This document shows positions 62,809 through 64,000 of a stretch of DNA of 64,000 nt, piece by piece. The notes beneath the pieces are model-generated. The model did not search any database. It was not told the origin of the DNA and saw only the letters and a program-made list of their open reading frames with translations. The position numbers were made by a program, and so were the translations under genes. Within the stretch, counting starts at the first letter, position 1. Every line of letters begins with the position of its first letter. Source of the DNA: JAIBJN01 sp963811635 (GTDB taxonomy: Bacteria; Actinomycetota; Thermoleophilia; Gaiellales; Gaiellaceae); assembly GCA_963811635.1 (NCBI GenBank), contig CAWESB010000011.1, positions 1 to 64,000 of the forward strand, written 5' to 3'.

Positions 62809-63683
62809 CCGGCTTCCACCTCCCGGAGGAAGTCGTCCACGACCTCGAGATACCGATCGCTCTCCTCGAGCGCCGGCATGTGGGAGCTCTCCTCGAACAC
62901 GACGCCGCGGGCGTTCGGCAGCCCTGCCAGGAGCGTGGCCGCGATCTGCTCGGTGCACATGTCGTAGGCCCCGCGCGCGACCAGGGCCGGCATCTCGATC
63001 TCCGCGAGCCGCGCGCGGACGTCCCAGCCGCGGAGAGCGCCGGTGACGAGCCACTCGCTCGGCCCGACCATCGCCCGGTAGACCTCCTTGCCGAGCTCGG
63101 CGTGCATGCGCTCGAGCTCCGGCCGGCCGATGGCGCCCCGGTGGACGTAGTGGTCGTCGAAGACGCCGAGCGCGCGGCGGTACTCCGGATCGTCGTAGGT
63201 GCCGGCCCGCTCGTGGCGCTCGAACGCGTCGACGACCTCCCCGGGGAGCTCGGCTCGCAGGCGCAGCGCCTCGGAGACCCACTCCTCGAGACTGGCCAGC
63301 GTCGAGCTGAGGACGAGGCTCGTGAGCCCTCCGTAGCCGCTGAGCGCATGCTCCTGGGCGAGCATCCCGCCCCACGAGGTGCCGAGCAGGTGGATGCGCT
63401 CGAGCCCGAGCTCGCCTCGGAGCGCGGCGAGCTCGTCGAGGAAGAGCTGCACGCTCCACTCGACGTCGTCGGGGCGGTCTGAGCTGCCGCAGCCGATCTG
63501 GTCGTAGAGGACGACCGTGCGGCCCCGCTCGGCCAGCCGCTCCAGCGGAGCGAAATAGTGGTGGGTGGAGCCGGGCCCCCCGTGCAGGCAGACGAGCGGA
63601 TCGCGGCCGTCGCCTCCCTCGCCGACCACGCGATACCACGTCCGGTACCCGCGGAAGTCGAGGTACCCCTCGCGCTCAGCCAC
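62805..63683 (-). CDS. Proline iminopeptidase-like alpha/beta hydrolase
   Basis: 292 residues from GTG 63683. Conserved marks: Leu-His-Gly-Gly-Pro-Gly oxyanion loop, Asp-Gln-Ile-Gly-Cys-Gly-Ser-Ser, the nucleophile in Leu-Gly-Thr-Ser-Trp-Gly-Gly and the C-terminal Asp and His in Gly-Ala-Tyr-Asp-Met-Cys and Ser-Ser-His-Met. These are typical of the proline iminopeptidase (S33) group. An upstream ATG at 63728 would overlap the MBL gene by more; the GTG overlaps it by only 8 bp and begins the conserved sequence. Cytoplasmic. Substrate probably an N-terminal Pro peptide, but other amides are possible. Confidence 0.85.
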   Translation of the reverse strand: MAEREGYLDFRGYRTWYRVVGEGGDGRDPLVCLHGGPGSTHHYFAPLERLAERGRTVVLYDQIGCGSSDRPDDVEWSVQLFLDELAALRGELGLERIHLLGTSWGGMLAQEHALSGYGGLTSLVLSSTLASLEEWVSEALRLRAELPGEVVDAFERHERAGTYDDPEYRRALGVFDDHYVHRGAIGRPELERMHAELGKEVYRAMVGPSEWLVTGALRGWDVRARLAEIEMPALVARGAYDMCTEQIAATLLAGLPNARGVVFEESSHMPALEESDRYLEVVDDFLREVEAG

Positions 63684-64000
63684 GATCGACCTGGGAGCCT
63701 CCGACGATCTGGTCGCGGCCGTCGGCAAACCGGACCCATGCTTTGTGCGTGCCGTCGTAGTCGGGGCCCCACAGGATCAACGTCGCCGGCTCACCGCGCA
63801 CCGTGCATGGCTCGTCCCCCTCGGGGTCGGCCCCACGCCAGACGCGCACGAACGGGTTCGCCTCCAGCTCGTCGGCCACGGTTGTGGCCTCGCGGTGGCC
63901 CGGGTGCAGCTTCGTCTCCGGCGGCAGCTTCAGCAGGCGCTCCATGATCGAGTGGACCTGGTCCCGGTAGCCGGTGGGGCCGCCCGCGGCGGTGCCGCCG
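63676..64000 (-). CDS. MBL-fold metallo-hydrolase, C-terminal part (runs off window)
   Basis: The frame is open to the window edge; about 107 residues of the C-terminal end are visible. The end portion has Leu-Leu-Lys-Leu-Pro-Pro-Glu-Thr-Lys-Leu-His-Pro-Gly-His, whose His is the last metal ligand in glyoxalase II-like hydrolases, then a Tyr/Asp tail with Gly-Pro-Asp-Tyr-Asp-Gly. The start and the HxHxDH motif lie outside this window. The ATG at 63945 is internal. Overlaps the iminopeptidase gene by 8 bp, so it is first in this three-gene unit as seen. Confidence 0.8.
   Translation of the reverse strand, partial: GGTAAGGPTGYRDQVHSIMERLLKLPPETKLHPGHREATTVADELEANPFVRVWRGADPEGDEPCTVRGEPATLILWGPDYDGTHKAWVRFADGRDQIVGGSQVDRG

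Noticed and set aside
1..64000. Insertion sequence, prophage, CRISPR array or integrative element
   Set aside because: No transposase, phage gene, direct-repeat array or attachment site was recognised; the two recombinases look like Xer housekeeping enzymes.

Overview
The window reads as chromosomal DNA of a high-GC actinobacterium, most likely class Thermoleophilia (Gaiellales-like). That placement is inferred from very GC-rich coding sequence with many GTG and TTG starts, an actinobacterial-type LexA box (CGAAC-N4-GTTCG), a MoaD-MoaE fusion, biotin-carboxylase/BCCP acyl-CoA carboxylases and a split methylmalonyl-CoA mutase. No rRNA, IS element, prophage or CRISPR array was seen. Genes are densely packed: many neighbours overlap by 4 bp (ATGA/GTGA/TTGA), and no gap exceeds 300 bp. 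Layout: 0.1-4.4 kb holds a small zinc-ribbon protein, a MarR regulator with an SRPBCC protein, a DUF2071 protein, two tandem Xer-type recombinases, a small membrane protein and a beta-carbonic anhydrase. 4.4-9.4 kb is a TCA block (HEAT-like protein, citrate synthase, NAD-type isocitrate dehydrogenase, malate dehydrogenase) followed by a PDZ/Lon-like membrane protease. 9.4-13.7 kb has a cupin-TPR protein, a PLP aminotransferase, two ferritin-like exported proteins and an L,D-transpeptidase. 13.7-16.3 kb is sucC and sucD with a methyltransferase gene between them. 16.4-19.3 kb carries a short Asp-rich peptide gene directly followed by a JmjC/cupin-type oxygenase (a candidate new peptide-modification pair), then a sucrase/ferredoxin-like protein under an iron-box-like operator. 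19.4-25.7 kb has an acyl-CoA carboxylase alpha chain, pgsA, a double GNAT, a lipoprotein, SOS-regulated dinB and an NlpC/P60 hydrolase. 25.8-30.5 kb holds two tandem cassettes, each a 30-32 aa Trp-ended membrane peptide followed by a membrane GGDEF-HD-GYP protein, then a DUF5317 protein. 30.6-33.4 kb has three copies of a beta-propeller-like module in two proteins. 33.4-39.7 kb (mostly minus strand) has an ECF sigma factor of the YCII/DGPF-linked type, a YCII protein, the carboxyltransferase beta chain, a GNAT, a HAAS-like protein with PadR, and methylmalonyl-CoA mutase. 39.8-46.5 kb has a two-domain HD-GYP protein, MoaD-MoaE, an M50 protease, a LOG-family protein, a COQ10-like protein, BioY and a VanW protein. 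46.5-49.6 kb is the selenocysteine locus selA-selB-tRNA-Sec. 49.7-56.5 kb has two class III cyclase proteins, an M28 peptidase and a frameshifted FAD oxidase. 56.5-62.3 kb is a LacI-controlled beta-glucoside uptake operon ending in a GH1 glucosidase. The right edge has a PPOX protein, a proline iminopeptidase-like hydrolase and a truncated MBL hydrolase. How the parts fit: gltA, icd, mdh and sucCD make up much of the TCA cycle; the carboxylase alpha and beta chains plus the mutase make a propionyl-CoA to succinyl-CoA route that enters at succinyl-CoA, and BioY could supply the biotin. Signalling is rich in cyclic nucleotides (three HD-GYP proteins, two GGDEF domains, two class III cyclases). 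Many promoters appear leaderless: a TANNNT box lies 6-7 nt upstream of at least a dozen start codons.
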